Shown in pieces: positions 19,867 through 31,830 of a stretch of DNA of 64,000 bases. Each line of letters starts with the position of its first letter. The first letter of the stretch is position 1. Both the position numbers and the translations under genes were made by a program. Origin of the DNA: Ampelocalamus luodianensis (Eukaryota; Streptophyta; Magnoliopsida; Poales; Poaceae); contig CM070625.1 of NCBI GenBank assembly GCA_036346255.1, positions 16,329,488-16,393,487 on the forward strand. Direction: 5' to 3'. Under the pieces are notes generated by a model. That model was not told where the DNA came from. It saw nothing but the letters and a program-made list of their open reading frames with translations, and made no database searches.

Positions 19867-22800
19867 ATGGCGGGAGGATGGAGCGAGGAGAATTGGTTCG
19901 ACTTGGCGATCTGCGCAGATATCGACATGGATGCGGTTCGACTACGAATCGAGTATCGAATCTTCGGCGGTGTTGCGCCTCGAGATCTTCTATCGATCTC
20001 GAGACCGCATTACCACCGAGTCGAGGAGGATCCTTATCCCCGACGATGCGCCCGGTAGAGGATCAATTTCCTCGGGAGGCAAGGGTCAACCCGACCGACA
20101 TGAGCTGTCTCGGGGCAAACTGCAACACGATGAGAGTTTTTCCTCCAAGTGTTCGAATCCCCAAAGGCGATGCGATTTAGCAAGACAAGTTAGAGGCCAT
20201 CATTCCGAGCTCCATCGACATCGATGGTCCTCTCTCTCAGAGTGCTTCCGCAGAAGAGGATCGAACATGTTGTTCATTCAAATCCAACCGCCCGGACGCA
20301 GACCTACTGCAGACGAGACGATTATAACCCGGAGTTCCCCCGCTGGAGGTTTACTCCAAGTCGCGGATGGTGTCGCTCATTGCTCCTCAAGTGAGGGGTC
20401 TCGGCGCAAGTGGAGGTCATCCACGGAGGTCTTTGTCCTTCCTCTAATAAGGATCGTTCTCCCGGAAGAAGCATTGAACATGCTTCCCGCGAGCATACTC
20501 TACACCGCCGTCGTAATGACAAGGACACCACGGTTGGCGACGAAACAAACACTTTAATGAGCGTGCGGGACATCCTCAACATTCTTGCACTCCATTAAAG
20601 CAAGCTCGGGGTATGAAACAGACCATTACAAAAACAGACTAAAAGAATAGTAGCTCGAAGAACCTTCCGAGGCGCTTATTTTGATCGGAGGAAGCTCAAA
20701 CTCGGCACATTAATGATTTTCTAGAAAACCCGACTCAAGAACTCGCTCGAGCACGAGTTTATGACCTCTTTGCGAGAGAGATCACACAAAGGCTTAACAC
20801 GATGGCCAAGCTCGAGCAGCTGCGTCGACCACAACCAAGAAGTCGTAATAAATGCGGCTACTTCTTACGCGGCTGTTCGAAAAACTCGCGCATAGAAGGC
20901 GATGCGACTCTCCCTCACGTCGTTCTCGACATGAGGAAAATGCCACAAGCCCACGGAGAGGTGACCTTTCACCGCTTCGCGACAAGGCGACGCGCGGCAA
21001 GTGGGTGCGAGGAGTATTTCCTCGTAAGGTGAGACCTATTGTAGGCCTAGCCCCATGGTCGGGTATCGGCGAGTTCGATCACCCGCGACATTAACCCCTC
21101 GTTTTTACAAAGAAGAAGACAAGAGGTTATCTCGGGATGTCGGGCGTTCTCACCCAACCTTCGAGCGGTTCGTTGGCCGCCTCGATTTCGACCAACGAAC
21201 ATGGAGAAATTCGATGGAACTCAAAACCCCATTGAGTTCCTCCGAGCTGCAGGAGGAGGAGAGCATGTCATGGCAAATTACCTTCCGACTGTACTCGAAG
21301 GATCGGCGCGATCGTGGCTTTTAAACCAGCCATTCGAATCGATCTACTCGTGGCAACACCTCTGTGATCTATTGTTGGCGAATTTCCAGGGCACTTACAA
21401 TCGCCCAGGAAAGGAATATAACCTGCACCGGATAAGGCAAAACAACCGTGAAACGCTACGCCAATTTATCAGCGCTTGATCGAGTTCGAAATTCTATTCA
21501 AAGTTTCGACTGCCTGCGTGATCGGGCTTTAAAGCGGAGTCCGTGCGAGAAGAATAACGAGAGACATCACTTTACATCCACCGCCACCGTCGTTGAGCTT
21601 TTTGAGATGGATGATAGATATGTAACTGCTGCTGAAGCAGTCGAATGGAACAATACCATTGATCTCAAAGACGACATCCCCAAGGAAGCAGGCAAAAGTG
21701 GTAAGAAAAAAGACAAAAAGGCTAAGAAATCTAAGAACAAGGCAAAAGGCAAAAGTCTCCGATTCTTGGTTCTAAGGAGGTCCTAGTGTGGCGATAAGAG
21801 CCATGCAACTCCAAGCAAAATCCGTCGGGGTAAAGGTAAACGCCAAGATCGGAGAAGCGACAAACCAAGGTGGTGTCCTTTTCATAAAAAGAAGGGCATG
21901 TTCTTAGTAGCTGCAGTTTTCTTACTAAAACTCGAGACTATTATTCGGCAAGGGTCACTTCCTACTCTTGAGCAGTAGGTCAAACCGGTGGACAAAAGGA
22001 GTCGGATGATGAGAAGATGCCGTTCGGGATCCACAACACACCATTGACCACATCTATGGGGATCTTGGCATCGAATCACGGAGGCGGTGGCGCTTGAGCG
22101 TGTGGTAAATACAATCGACTCCCCCTTGTCAATAAATTACGAAGTGGTGGAAGTCACCCTTGCTTTTGAGAAAGGTGATTGTCCGATCCTTCGACTAGAC
22201 CGTGTCGATTCGATAGTGGTCGAACCCACCATCAACAATTGTCGAGTCAATCGGGTCTTAGTTGATGGTGGGCTCGCTAAACATACCATTTACGAGTACC
22301 ACGGACGATGCAAGTACCGGGGCGAAGGTAAGGCGATGCGATATTCATTTCATGGAATAAATGCAGGGTCTTGACCAAACCCATTGGCCAAGTTTCTCTT
22401 CCTTTAACGTTTGGATCACCAAGCAATTTCAGGACAGAGAAGGTCTCCTTTTATGTAGTCGATTTCGATACGGCATATAACGCCATACTCGGACGACCTA
22501 CTTTGGCAAAATTCTTGATAGTTACTCACTATGGGTACCAATGTCTTAAGATGCCAGGTCCCAAAGGGGTGATCATGATACATTGTGACAAGAAGATGGC
22601 GCACTCCTGCGACCGTCGTTCCCTTGAGATGGTTGGACAACTACCAACTCGAGATGAAAGTCAGCCTTCAACTAGCAAGTCGAAGCCTAAAGCTGCACCT
22701 AAGCCGAACGACCAAGTCAAAGAGGTTCCTCTGGACGCAGGGGAGCCCTCGAAGACTGTTCGCATTGGGGATTCTTCCGACCCCAAATAGGAAGACACCC

Positions 22801-25800
22801 TCATCACCTTCCTCCAAGCAAGCGTTGATGTCTTCGCGTGGCAAGCATCCGACATGCCCGGAGTCCCCAGGAATGTGATCGAGCACAGGCTAGCTCTACG
22901 GCACGATAAACTACCCAAAACAAAAGTTACGAGATTTGCCCCGGATCGACGAGATGCTATTAGGTCAGAATGGATAAGTTGCTTAAAGTAGGCTTTATAA
23001 GAGAAGTCAACCACCCAGAGTGGTTGGCCAACCTTGTAATGGTTAGAAAGTCTAACGGCAAATGGTGTATGTGCGTAGACTTTCTTGATCTCAATAAAGT
23101 TTGTCAAAAGATGATTTCCCTTTACCTCATCGATCACCGGTTGGTATCTTGCGGCAGATGTGAGATGTTGAGTTTTCTAGATGCATACTCGGTTATCATC
23201 GGTCGGTATGCATCGAGAAGATGAAGAAAAGACCGTATTTATTACACCGTTTGGGATATTTTGCTATGTCAAAATGCCATTTGGTCTAAAAATGTTGGAA
23301 CTTCTTTTCAGCGTTTGATGCAAGCGACTTTCGCTCCTCAACTAGGCGAAACTTGAAGCCTATGTTGGCGACCTAGTCGTAAAAGCACCAAGCGACTCAA
23401 TCATATCATAGACTTGCGGGAGACTTTCGACAACCTCGAAAAACACCAATTGGCTGAATCCAGAAGTGTGTGTTGGGGTTTCTTGAGAAAAATTACTTGG
23501 ATTCTGGTTTCGGCCGAGGAATTGAAGCAAATCCGAAAGATCAAAGCCATCACTCAGCCCGACCACGAAAAAAGAAGTCCAGAAACTCATAGGATGCATG
23601 GCGGCGTTAAGTCGTTTCATAGCACTACTGGGAGAAAAAGGACTGCATTTCTTCAAACTTCTAAGGAAACATGAAGGTTTGAGTGGTGGAAGAGGCTAAC
23701 CTAGCCTTTGAGGAAGTCAAGAGGTATCTCACGAGTGCTCTGTTCTAGTTTCCCGAAGCTAGGAGAGACACTCTTAGTTTACCTAGTTGTCACGCCACGA
23801 GCGATAAGCGCGAGATTGGTCGTAGAGCGTGAAAACATACAACGACGGTATACTACGTAAGTGAGGTTTTGCGGACCTAGGAGCGTTACCCTCGGGTTCA
23901 AAAACTTCTATATGCCCTCCTCATGTCTTGAGAAGCTGCGGTATTATTTTGAGACGCACAAACTAGTCGTGGCGTCGAGTTTCCCTTGGGAGCGATCCTC
24001 GAGAATAGGGAAACGGCGGGGCGCATGGCAAAGTGGTCGATCGAACTTGGGGCGTTCGACATCCATTTCGTGTCGAACGGCGTTAAATCCCGGATCTTGA
24101 CGGACTTTGTCGCGAATGGACAAATCTGAACTGTTCAGGATCCCGATCTGATTCCCACGACCGATGGGCGATGTACTGATGGGTCGCTTCGATAAGTGGC
24201 TCGAAGTGGGGTGGTCTGGAATCTCCCATCGGAGAATCCTTAAAGTATGCCATACAATTAAACTTCGGGCCACTAATAACGTGGCGAGAATCACGAAGGT
24301 TTGCTAGCCGGTATCACGAGCCGCGAGTGTTTCGATTCGACGACTACTCGTGAGGAGACTCTCAACTGAGTCGTGAATCAAGTCGGAAAGGAATACGATG
24401 CTCTAATCCGACCATGTCCCATATCTATCGAATGCGAAAGTTAGAAAAGCACTTTTTGGGCTTCGAGGTACAATTTATCCTCGAAGGATAATTTCCTCAT
24501 GAGACCAAGCGGCTCGCCTAGCTTCTTCCGATCTTTGGTGCCGAAAGAGGTGTTTTTGGAACGACTTGAAACCGCCTATAGTCGCATTTAACCGGAGACA
24601 CCTTCTATAGAAACAACCTCTCTAGAGTGCGAAGATACATGGATGACACCCATCTACGAGTATCTTTAGGCGGGTTCTTTACCCGATGACAATCTAGAAT
24701 CGATCGATTATCCCGAAAGGCTAAAATGTATACTTTGGTGAAGGTGTCCTTTATAAAGAGGAACCCAAGGGTGCTCATGCAATGTATTCATGAGCGAAGG
24801 ATTAAAACTCCTTCACGACATACGGAGAATTTGTGGAACTCATGCTTCCTCTGAGCTGGTGGTAAAGCTTTTCGACAAGGTTTTTATTGGCCAACCCTCT
24901 CGATGCCAATGAGATGGTTAAAAAGTGTATTACAGTGCGGTTTCATAGCCGCAAATACACCAACCATCTCGGGTGGTGCAAACAATCCCTTTGTGCGTGG
25001 CCCTTTGCAACTGGGGTCTTGATATCCTAGGACCGTTACCCGAGCTCGGGAGGTTTCGAGTTCCTTTTGTGGCCATTGATACGTTCACAAAATGGATAGA
25101 AGTTGAACTGTGGTATCGATAACAACGAAGCGACAAAGCGGTTCATGATGAGATGCGTGATCACTCGATTTGGAATACCAAGTCGAATTATCACGAACAA
25201 CGTTAAGCGATTTACAGCGCAAAATTTGGGAATTTTGCAACGAGTTGGGAACTTCGTTTGTGTTACGCTTCGTAGCCCACCCCAAAGCAACGGGCGATTG
25301 AGAGAGCGAATGGCGGATAATGAAGGAATCAAAACACGAGTCTTTGATCGACTTGTCAAGCGCTGGGGCTTGGGTGCAGAATTACCTTGATATTATGGGC
25401 AATTCATCGACGACTAGCCGAGCTACAGGAGAAACACCTTTCTTTCTAGTTTTGGTGCGAATCCATGCTTCCGAGAGAACTAAAGATCAGGTCGGCAAAG
25501 GTCGATAAGTTTAACGACTCAACTCAAGAAAACCTTGAGCGAGCGACATTAACTTTGCTCGAGGAAAAGAGAAACGGTGCTTTATTCCGTTCGCGGTCTA
25601 CCAACAAACCTGCGCGAATACTATGATCGTAGGTCAACCTCGCGACCTGGCAAGGTGACTTGGTATTGAGGCTTATCAATCCCGGTCTAATAGGAACAAA
25701 CTCTCCCCCAAGTGGGAGGGTCCTTACACTGTGGTCGAAGTAACGCGTCCAGAATCAGTACGACTTGCAATGGAAGATGGCCACGTTCTCTCAAACTCTT

Positions 25801-25835
25801 GGAACATTGACCAGTTGCGCAAATTTTATGTGTAA
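19867..25835 (+). pseudogene. Element 3, gag-pol polyprotein, broken
   Basis: Starts with MAGGWSEENWFDLA, the N-terminal signature shared with elements 1 and 2. Gag domain at 21195-21480 (MEKFDGTQNPIEF, NYLPTVLEGSARSWLLNQ, LCDLLLANFQGTYNRPGK) and basic tail to 21780. Protease at 22140-22600 (RVNRVLVDGG, FDTAYNAILGRPTLAKF); the text after VDGG is frameshifted, so SSLNIL is lost. RT at 22970-23870 (MDKLLKVGFIREVNHPEWLA, MVRKSNGKWCMCVDF); the catalytic box reads YVGDLV instead of YVDDLV. RNase H at 24170-24550 is highly broken. Integrase at about 24700-25835 ends with KWEGPYTVVEVTRPESVRLA and NIDQLRKFYV before TAA (25833-25835). Dozens of short deletions, often one or two bases, break the frame; gag-pol of element 2 shows what was there. 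Confidence 0.88.
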
Positions 25836-26834
25836 CAAGCTTCAACGACAATAAAGTGTCAGGTTATCCCTATCCTTTTTGTCTATTTTTTAATCTCGCT
25901 TTTATTTTCGACCATTTTTTTTACGCTCATCCTTCCTGTACGTTGGTTAGCAAAAGGACAACACACTTAGTCTAAATTTCTCCCCTTTGCATGTGGTCCT
26001 GCCCGCTAGAAGGAGCTTCCTAATGTTACTTCGTTCTTAAACAACCTGTACAACGTTTATTGGGCTCAGGAAAATGGTCGAAAGTTGTTGCGATGCATCC
26101 GACTACTTTTCAAATTACCTGATTAGATTTTTACTGGTCAAAGGAAGAAATACACCTAGTCGAAACCTCTCCTCTCTGCACGTGGTCTTGCCCATCGGAA
26201 GGAACTTCTAGCGTCGTTCGCTTTCCTACTTTTCTTTGCCGGACAACCGTCGGGAAAAATGAATGTAGCCGAATGAATCCTTAAGATACTCTAGAAGGTT
26301 GTTTTACTCTAGTTGTCATTATCGAGTTGACTAATCTGGTCGGAGATGGTAACATCACCTAGTCGAAGCCTTTTTTTCTGTGCACGTGGTCCTGCCCACT
26401 AGAGAAAACTTCCTAGCGTCGATCTGTTTCCGCTCTTTCGACTAGTACAAACAAATCGATACTCGACAACTACAAACCGAACAAACCTCTCTGTTTTGAG
26501 AACCCTTTCTTTACTACTTCCTTAGTTTATTTCTAATAAACTAAGTAAGCAGTCGGGGGCTAGGATAAAGTTATAAATATGACTTCATTTCTTAGTCTTA
26601 TTTTCTAGGTTATCATCTTACGAAGTACGGACTACTCTATGAGATAACGCGCAGGGAAAATGAAGGAGAAAGGAGGAATCGCTCATATCTGGTCTAATTA
26701 TTGTCTTCCCTTTTTATCTTACGAGTTACTAACTACTCTACGAGATAATTTGCAGGAAAAGGGCCATATATTTATACGTCACCACCAAAAAAGACTTATT
26801 TTTACAAGATTATATTACAAGACTACTCTGTCAA
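25836..26834. other. Element 3, spacer between pol and antisense gene
   Basis: No gene. It contains three diverged copies of a segment around CTCTGCACGTGGTCCTGCCC (near 25990, 26175 and 26380), each followed by GAA-rich text and CTTCCTAGCGTC. This suggests a spacer built of 190-200 bp repeats. Confidence 0.6.
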
Positions 26835-27724
26835 GGAGATTCTATTGCATCTCCTCTGCGACCTTCTCGCCAACAGATGCATATCTTGATTAGCTTCTGC
26901 GCCCGGCAGGTGCGATCGAAGTCGGCTTCAACAGAATGAAGATTAAGGTTAGGATCACGGGCCTTGAGTTTGGCTAAAACAAAACTCACAACTCCTTTGA
27001 CCGCTTCCCTTATCGAGTCATTCTGATTGGCCTTCAGAGTAGATACCAGCTCGTTCAGAGTACCGACTTGTTCCCCAATGGCACTCGTATGAGCGGCCAT
27101 CGTGTCGTCGCGAGGAGCAACCCTCCCGGCACGAAGCCCATCGAGTACATTGTTCAGAAGTGAGATATTATCTTCAAGATTGATCTTCATTGATTTTGTC
27201 TCCTCCTGGGAATAAGTCGAAGCCTCGTGGAGTCGTTTTATTTCAATCAATCGGTCTGGAAAGAGCGAAGATTGAATAAGTAAAACGATCTTATGAGAAG
27301 ATAAAATAAATAAATAGCAGGTAAAATTCTACTTACCAGCTAATTGAGAACCCAAGTTCTCAATTTCTTGGTCTTTCTCCTTCGCGACACGGGAGATTTC
27401 ACGGACCACAGAGGATTTCTCATGAACCTCGATCCGGAGAGCCCCCACATCGGCCTAAAGGGCCTTATTTTTAACTTCTTTTTCAGCAAAAGAATGAGAG
27501 GTTAAAAAGGGGGAGCAGAAACCAAGACCAGAAGCAGTCGTAATTACACGCACTGTTTATTTTTTCCTCGCAATGTTTAGTTGCGAGTTAGCCTCCTGAA
27601 GCTTCTTCAGGAGGTCGGTGACGTTATCCCTTAGTTTCTTCGACTCAGCTTTTTCAAAGTCGAGTGAATCAGCTAAGGTCTTTTCGTCGCTCTTAAATCT
27701 GAAAGAGTAAATTTTTCTATGACC

Positions 27725-27830
27725 GATGGGTAGTCGTAAGTTATTCTACGACCACCCCCTAGTCGTAAGTATTTCTACAACTAGCATAAGTCGTAAGTTT
27801 TCTACGACAACCAGATTGCGAGTACTGAAT
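27725..27830 (+). repeat. Palindrome array in an intron of the antisense gene
   Basis: Three copies of the GTCGTAAGT...TCTACGAC / TCTACAAC motif separated by CACCCCCTA or CATAAG. Same motif as in the LTRs. Confidence 0.75.
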
Positions 27831-29244
27831 AAATAATCGGAATGATTATGACAATCAGTCACTCACCACCTCTCTGCTTGCTCGCACAGTGTTGCCTTTT
27901 CTTGTCGAAACTTGACAAGTTGTCGATTATATTCGCAAATCGTAGCGACTTGCTCCACGGCTCTCTGAAAAAGAGAAAAACGATAAGATAAAGAGATAAA
28001 ACCCCAAATGAGTATCGATGAATACTTGCGTTCATGGTTGACCAAGCAAACATGGAAACTATTCGTGACGGATCCTTCAGCCCATCCATCTCCTCGACTC
28101 GTTTCCACCAAACCCCTTCAAGTCGTTCATTGTCAAACACATCTCCGCAATTGACAATGAAGCTGGGGTGAGGAACTCGGTCGCGGGAGCGGTAGGCAGA
28201 AGAACCTACGATGGAGTCAGGGCCAAAGAAATCAGAGCAAAAGTTAAAATACTCCTCTTCCTCTGACTCTGTAATGGGGACACCACGGAGGACCGGAAGG
28301 AGCATCCTCGATAACCTCCTTCACCGCACGGTGATCGGCACTAACGCTGTCACCTACTTCCGGTATCCCCCTCGAGGCTTCAGTCACCTGCTCTACAGTC
28401 TCTACGACAGCTCCAGTTGTCGTAGCGACTTCAACATCCTTGGCGCGCAATGCTTTCAACAACCGCGGCTTCTCTCCGCGGGGATAGTAGCTAGATCTTG
28501 GCTACTATCGCTGTCACACCTGTCGATTGAGAGAGAGACGGTATTCTCCATGGGAGTATCCTAGGGGTTGAAAACGCTTGGCTAAAATCACTGAGACGTA
28601 GTAAGTCAAAAAAACAAACGGTAAGTAGTAACTACACTTATGTCTTTTGTTTTACATACCTATGCGCGCTGGACCTAACTCGAAACTTGGGAGCAACCTT
28701 CCCGACGGAAGATTTCTTCGACTTCTTCTCGACCACCGCTGGTCGAGATGCGCTCGGGACACCAGGAGTCACCTCCTCCCGACTTCCCAGGTGGACGAGA
28801 TCAGTCTCGACCATCCTGAGAGTGATGCTTCCCTCGGCCTCAGATCCCACCGGAGCAGCAGTTTCCTTCACAAAAGACATGAATTCCTTCCAGTTCTCCT
28901 TTACTAGCTGTCTTATGAAGCCACGAGAAACTGAAACTGCGAAGGACTTGTCGTCGTAATAGAAAGGTACATTAACCTTGGGGACCTTGCGCTTAAGGGC
29001 AAGGGCTCCTTCTTTTGCTCTTTTCTCTGCCGCGGCTAGATCTGCGGCAAACTTAGCAAAAGGAGCAGGAGGAGCCGAGCTCGAACCCCCCTTGTTGCCG
29101 ACTTTTACTAATCGACGCTTCTTGGATGGAGGGGACTTCGCTGACTCCGCCTGCGCAATCGCCCCAACAACCACCAACTCGACTTCTTCGTCGTCTTGGC
29201 GGTTCTCCATGCCAACTTTCTAATTGAGGAAGGAGAAAAGTGGT

Positions 29245-29545
29245 CGTAAAGATCTTTTTACGATCATTAAACCGGTCATCAGTACGATCAGCTCAAAAGT
29301 CGTAAGTATTTCTACGACATTGCTTAATCGTAAGTTATTCTACAATTATGTTAAGTCGTAAGTATTTCTACGACATTGTCTAAATCGTAAGTTATTCCAC
29401 GATTACATTAAGTCGTAAGTTTTTCTACGACGTTGTCTAATCGTAAGTTATTCTACGATTACGTTCGATCGTAAGGTTTTCTCGATCGATTATCGATCTT
29501 AAGTTTTCTGCGGCAAACCAGTTAGTCGTATACCATTCTACGACA
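29245..29545 (+). repeat. Long palindrome array in the first intron of the antisense gene
   Basis: About nine copies of TCGTAAGT-ATT/TAT-TCTACGA spaced by 15-20 bp of CATTGTCTAA or TTACGTTAAG-like text. Two alternating versions occur: GTCGTAAGTATTTCTACGAC and ATCGTAAGTTATTCTACGAT, each a self-contained hairpin. Confidence 0.85.
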
Positions 29546-30631
29546 ACAGGATACCTAAAGGCATAATCATTCGATTACCTTTAGACGCCTTTCTTTCTCC
29601 TCTGTGGTCAAAACCACGAGGATTTGAGAACCACCGTGTTCGCGGATGCTTCTCGAGATGAGCGACGACACGCGTCAATCTCGCTGCGAAAGATGCGGTG
29701 TATGGACAATGCGATTAAGCGGACTAAATCAGGATTAAACAAGGATAAAAACCAAGAGAGTAAGTTTTTCTACTCACCGTCCTTGTAGTCCACTGGTTGG
29801 GTCGTCCTTTCTGAGTACCTCCACATGGGAGGGACCCTTGTCTTTAAAGGATCGATCCGCGCGTGATGAAGTCCTTCACCACGTGCCAACCGGTGAGCCC
29901 TCAGACTTCAAATCTTTGACAACTTGAATATAGGGGTTATCGGTCGAGATTCTCGAGTCGAGTCCCGGGAAGAAGACCGCTCGGCGGCCTTTTCGACGAA
30001 CGAGAGGCTATCTTCCTTGGTAACCTCGCAGTAGAACCACTTCTTCTTCCAACCCGGCCATGACGACCGAGTAAACATCTGAATGTACTCCTCGACTTAC
30101 CATCGTGGAGCTTGGACCACGACTCTGGCGATCCGGCAGCGAGCCATTCCATAATAATCTTGGAAAAGCTCGAAGTCATGGAATCCCAGTAAGCCTAACA
30201 CAAGTACAAACACGCTTAGCATCGTAATGGAATTAGGACCAAGGTTCACTAATTCCACCCCGTGCTCAAGCACAAGTGTGAGGAAGGGTGAGCGAGCAAT
30301 CGAAGGTCGCACTCACGATGGCACGGAAACGGGAATTTGGTCTGCCTCTCCCGACGGCCAATGCTGCCCGTTCGCTGCAATCCACTTCACGAGAAGACCC
30401 TCGGGGATCTTCTCGGCGGCGACCAAAGCAGTCATCTTTGCATCGTCCATCTCCGACTCAGCCCACTCAGAGACAATCCTGGCCATTTCTCTTTCTCTCT
30501 CGGAAGTGAGAAGATTCGAGGTTGGGAAAGTTCCAGGACAATGTACGGAATCACCGGCGGTGGAGAAGACAAGAAAGCAACCGACTGTTGGGTAAAAAGG
30601 TAAGAACCCTAAGTTCTTCCCCCGTGGCCCG

Positions 30632-30643
30632 TTTTATAACCGC
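30632..30643 (-). promoter_or_regulatory. TATA box of the antisense gene of element 3
   Basis: On - the sequence reads GGTTATAAAACGGG, about 150 bp upstream of the ATG at 30486, matching the arrangement in element 1. Confidence 0.55.
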
Positions 30644-31041
30644 ACGATTGAGACGAAACGTTGCGGAATCCCATGATCATCACCGCTTGGAATTGCTTGT
30701 GAGACGGGCTTTTAACACGCGTTATAAAGTCCCAAGACACCTTTTTCACACATCAAGTGAAATTACCATCTTGACCCCCAGGTATAATGAAAGGCCAATC
30801 GGAAAGGTTTTTACTTCCGGTCGTAAGGCCATGATTGCTTCGAAGTCGTAAGATATCCTACGACATCTTGCAATCGTGGTGGTCTTAACAATTTACCTCG
30901 ATCAAGCTATTCCTGGTCGAGAGAAACGAATGTTGAAGAGTCTTTCCTTCAATGTTCTCCTCACAATCCCATATTGATCAGAGGGTCATCTACGACCCTT
31001 CAGCCAAGTAAGCTATTTTCACTTGAAATTGGGGGGCTAGA
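30644..31041. other. Element 3, region between antisense promoter and 3' LTR, with polypurine stretch
   Basis: No gene. It contains one more palindrome (GTCGTAAG...CCTACGAC, 30844-30864). The purine run GGGGGGCTAGA at 31031-31041 abuts TGACGAGG of the 3' LTR and is the expected plus-strand primer. Confidence 0.6.
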
Positions 31042-31830
31042 TGACGAGGATCTAAATAATCCTCATTTATTAATCAGGAAATATGACGTCACAAAGCATA
31101 CCCCTTGAATATTATAAGGGAAGAGCAGTCGAGGAAGTCATAGGTTATCCTCGACTACCCCTAGTCGTAAGCTCTTCTCACGACTATGGTATAATCGTTA
31201 TGACTACCCCTAGTCGTAAGTTCTTCTCGACTATGGTATAATCGTTCGACTACCCCTAGTCGTAAGTTCTTCTCGACTATGGTATAATCGTTACGACTAC
31301 GTGCAGTCGTAAGTCTTTCTACGACTAGTTACGCTCACATTCCTCACGATTCTTTGACCCACAGCCGCCGAAGACCTACTAAATAAGTGAGGATCCAAAC
31401 AGTCAAAATACGCAGTTATGTTTTGACATAACTATTGATAATTCCCCACTATCTCTGACTGATAACCGTTTGACAGCATGGGGAGGTTACTACTCCGGTA
31501 ATTACTCTCATTATTGCGCGATGTGAGAGTAATTAGCTGGAATGACGACGACGTCATGCGCTTAGTATAAGTAGGAGTCTTTTAGAGATAGTAGGGAGGG
31601 GGACCCTTTTTGGGACAAAGAGCGCCTTTCCTGGAAGACAGATAGGAAAATCTTCAGTCGATTGTAATCCAGAGAGCAAATACAAGATACACAGGAGTAG
31701 GGTTATTATTCTCATCCGAGAAGGCCCGAACCTATATAAAAATCCCCGTGTCTCCTTCGTCTGCGTGATCAATTGTGGAGACCCCCGAATCAAACAATCT
31801 TTACGTAAGTTCGGTTCTAAAACACCGACA
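31042..31830 (+). repeat. Element 3, 3' LTR, 789 bp
   Basis: Starts TGACGAGGATCT and ends AACACCGACA. It contains the palindrome array (31155-31330), a TATA-like AGTATAAGTAGGAG near 31564-31577 and GAAGGCCCGAACCTATATAA further on. Its right end joins directly to the RNase H of element 2. Confidence 0.9.

Larger units (their letters stand above)
26835..30486 (-). pseudogene. Antisense spliced gene of element 3 (putative gypsy type transposon domain)
   Basis: Runs opposite to gag-pol. Exon 1 (30486 to 29778) starts MARIVSEWAESEMDD and carries the same domain as element 1: LEHGVELVNLGPNSI, ELFQDYYGMA, SSWPGWKKKWFY and RRIDPLKTR-like text; a stop and frameshifts occur. A donor GTGAG follows at 29777. 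Exon 2 (29219 to 28659) is open for about 185 codons, with a basic nuclear-signal-like stretch (PPSKKRRLVKVG), an alanine/lysine helix (DLAAAEKRAKEGALALKRK) and acidic tail. Exon 3 (about 28565 to 28030) contains DFFGPDSIVGSS and WKRVEEMDGLKDPSRI. Later blocks at 27334-27900 and 26835-27250 are coiled-coil-like (NLEDNISLLNNVLDGL) and end in a conserved SIREAVKGVVSFVLAKLKA. Introns hold palindrome arrays (27725-27830 and 29245-29545). Function unknown. Confidence 0.72.
19113..31830 (+). mobile_element. Element 3: Tat-type retrotransposon, second family, nearly full length
   Basis: 5' LTR (19113-19793, 5' end missing), damaged PBS, gag-pol (19867-25835), spacer, antisense gene (26835-30486 on -), polypurine stretch (31031-31041), 3' LTR (31042-31830). 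It is inserted in the RNase H of element 2, which resumes at 31831. The flanking 5-bp duplication cannot be tested because the left end is deleted. All coding parts are broken by small deletions. Confidence 0.85.

Noticed and set aside
29245..29545. A CRISPR-like array
   Set aside because: Regular palindromic repeats with short spacers, but spacers are also repeated, the host is a plant, and the motif also forms part of retrotransposon LTRs.
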